Below are positions 4,455 to 5,095 of a stretch of 5,095 bases of DNA, piece by piece. A program made the position numbers and the translations under genes. The notes under the pieces are model-generated. The model saw only the letters and a list, made by a program, of their open reading frames with translations. It was not told where the DNA came from and ran no database searches. Each line of letters begins with the position of its first letter. The stretch's first letter is position 1. Origin of the DNA: Cocleimonas sp. (GTDB taxonomy: Bacteria > Pseudomonadota > Gammaproteobacteria > Thiotrichales > Thiotrichaceae); NCBI GenBank assembly GCA_023145535.1, contig JAGLDQ010000259.1, positions 1 to 5,095 of the forward strand, read 5' to 3'.

Positions 4455-5095
4455 ATGGGAAAAATTATTGGAATCGATTTAGGTACTACCAATTCTTGCG
4501 TTGCGGTCATGGAAGGTGATGCCCCAAAAGTGATTGAAAATGCGGAGGGTGATCGCACAACCCCTTCGGTTGTCGCATTTTCAGACGATCAAGTTTTAGT
4601 GGGCCAGCCCGCAAAACGTCAAGCGGTCACCAATCCTGAAAATACTTTATATGCGATCAAGCGTCTGATTGGACGTACTTTTGATGAAGATGCGGTACAA
4701 AAAGATATTAAACTGGTGCCTTACAAAATTATCAAAGCCGATAATGGGGATGCTTGGGTTGAAGCAAATGGCAAAAAAATGTCACCTCCAGAAGTGTCAG
4801 CACGTATTTTACAAAAACTAAAAAAAGATGCTGAAGCTTATTTAGGTGAAGAAGTAACCGAAGCGGTTATTACCGTCCCAGCTTACTTTAATGACTCACA
4901 ACGCCAAGCAACGAAAGATGCGGGTAAAATTGCGGGTTTAGAAGTGAAGCGTATTATCAATGAGCCTACTGCGGCGGCGCTTGCTTTTGGTATGGATAAA
5001 TCAGCAGGGGATAGCACCATTGCGGTGTATGACCTAGGTGGTGGTACTTTTGATGTATCGATTATTGAAATTGCAGAGATTGATGGCGAGTATCA
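4455..5095 (+). CDS. dnaK: Molecular chaperone DnaK (Hsp70), N-terminal part, cut off by the window
   Basis: Cytoplasmic ATP-dependent Hsp70 chaperone. The frame is open to the right edge, giving 213 residues of a protein that is about 640 aa in E. coli, so only the first half of the nucleotide-binding domain is seen. The N-terminus MGKIIGIDLGTTNSCVAV carries phosphate-loop 1. AIKRLIGR (67-74) contains the catalytic lysine K69 (K70 in E. coli; one residue is missing here in the loop near residue 45). VITVPAYFNDSQRQATKDAG (138-157) and INEPTAAALAFG (168-179, with E170) are Hsp70 signatures. VYDLGGGTFDVS (191-202) is phosphate-loop 2, with D193 and T198, the equivalent of the autophosphorylated T199. 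All expected ATPase residues visible are intact. The ATG at 4455 has GGAGA 5 nt upstream. grpE precedes it; dnaJ would commonly follow beyond the window. Confidence 0.98.
   Translation, partial: MGKIIGIDLGTTNSCVAVMEGDAPKVIENAEGDRTTPSVVAFSDDQVLVGQPAKRQAVTNPENTLYAIKRLIGRTFDEDAVQKDIKLVPYKIIKADNGDAWVEANGKKMSPPEVSARILQKLKKDAEAYLGEEVTEAVITVPAYFNDSQRQATKDAGKIAGLEVKRIINEPTAAALAFGMDKSAGDSTIAVYDLGGGTFDVSIIEIAEIDGEY

Overview
The window reads as chromosomal, mostly housekeeping DNA from a gammaproteobacterium with AT-rich intergenic spacers. The gammaproteobacterial call rests on a CysZ-type protein, a YfgD-type ArsC followed by WrbA and a DUF2069 membrane protein, and a GrpE/DnaK pair that closely resembles the Escherichia coli proteins. 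I cannot name the genus. I see no mobile element, tRNA, rRNA or CRISPR array.

Layout. Positions 1-501 (+) hold the 3' part of cysZ, a sulfate-uptake membrane protein. It converges, with a 3-bp gap, on an unrecognised 179-aa protein at 505-1044 (-), which has a near-perfect Shine-Dalgarno. An AT-rich spacer (1045-1290) carries an 8-bp inverted repeat and a possible promoter for that gene. A secreted or periplasmic TlpA/ResA-like thioredoxin follows at 1291-1845 (-). It diverges from a compact three-gene operon (+): arsC/yfgD (2042-2395), wrbA (2413-3000) and DUF2069 (2997-3362). A 359-bp spacer (3363-3721) separates this operon from the heat-shock pair grpE (3722-4339) and dnaK (4455 to the right edge, cut off).

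How the genes work together. grpE and dnaK encode the nucleotide-exchange factor and the Hsp70 chaperone it serves. Both are preceded by a CTTGAATT element with a C-rich or CCAT-containing partner 12-14 nt downstream, which suggests sigma-32 (RpoH) control at two points. A 7-bp stem-loop sits just upstream of the dnaK ribosome-binding site. The arsC-wrbA-DUF2069 genes form one transcription unit with tight spacing and a 4-nt overlap. From family knowledge, ArsC and WrbA are redox enzymes, while DUF2069 has no known function. The divergent thioredoxin is also a redox protein, but I see no sign that it works with them.

No clear new system is visible. The least explained parts are the 179-aa orphan protein, and the 3363-3721 spacer, whose minus strand holds a perfect TATAAT box followed by two tiny ORFs with Shine-Dalgarno-like sequences.
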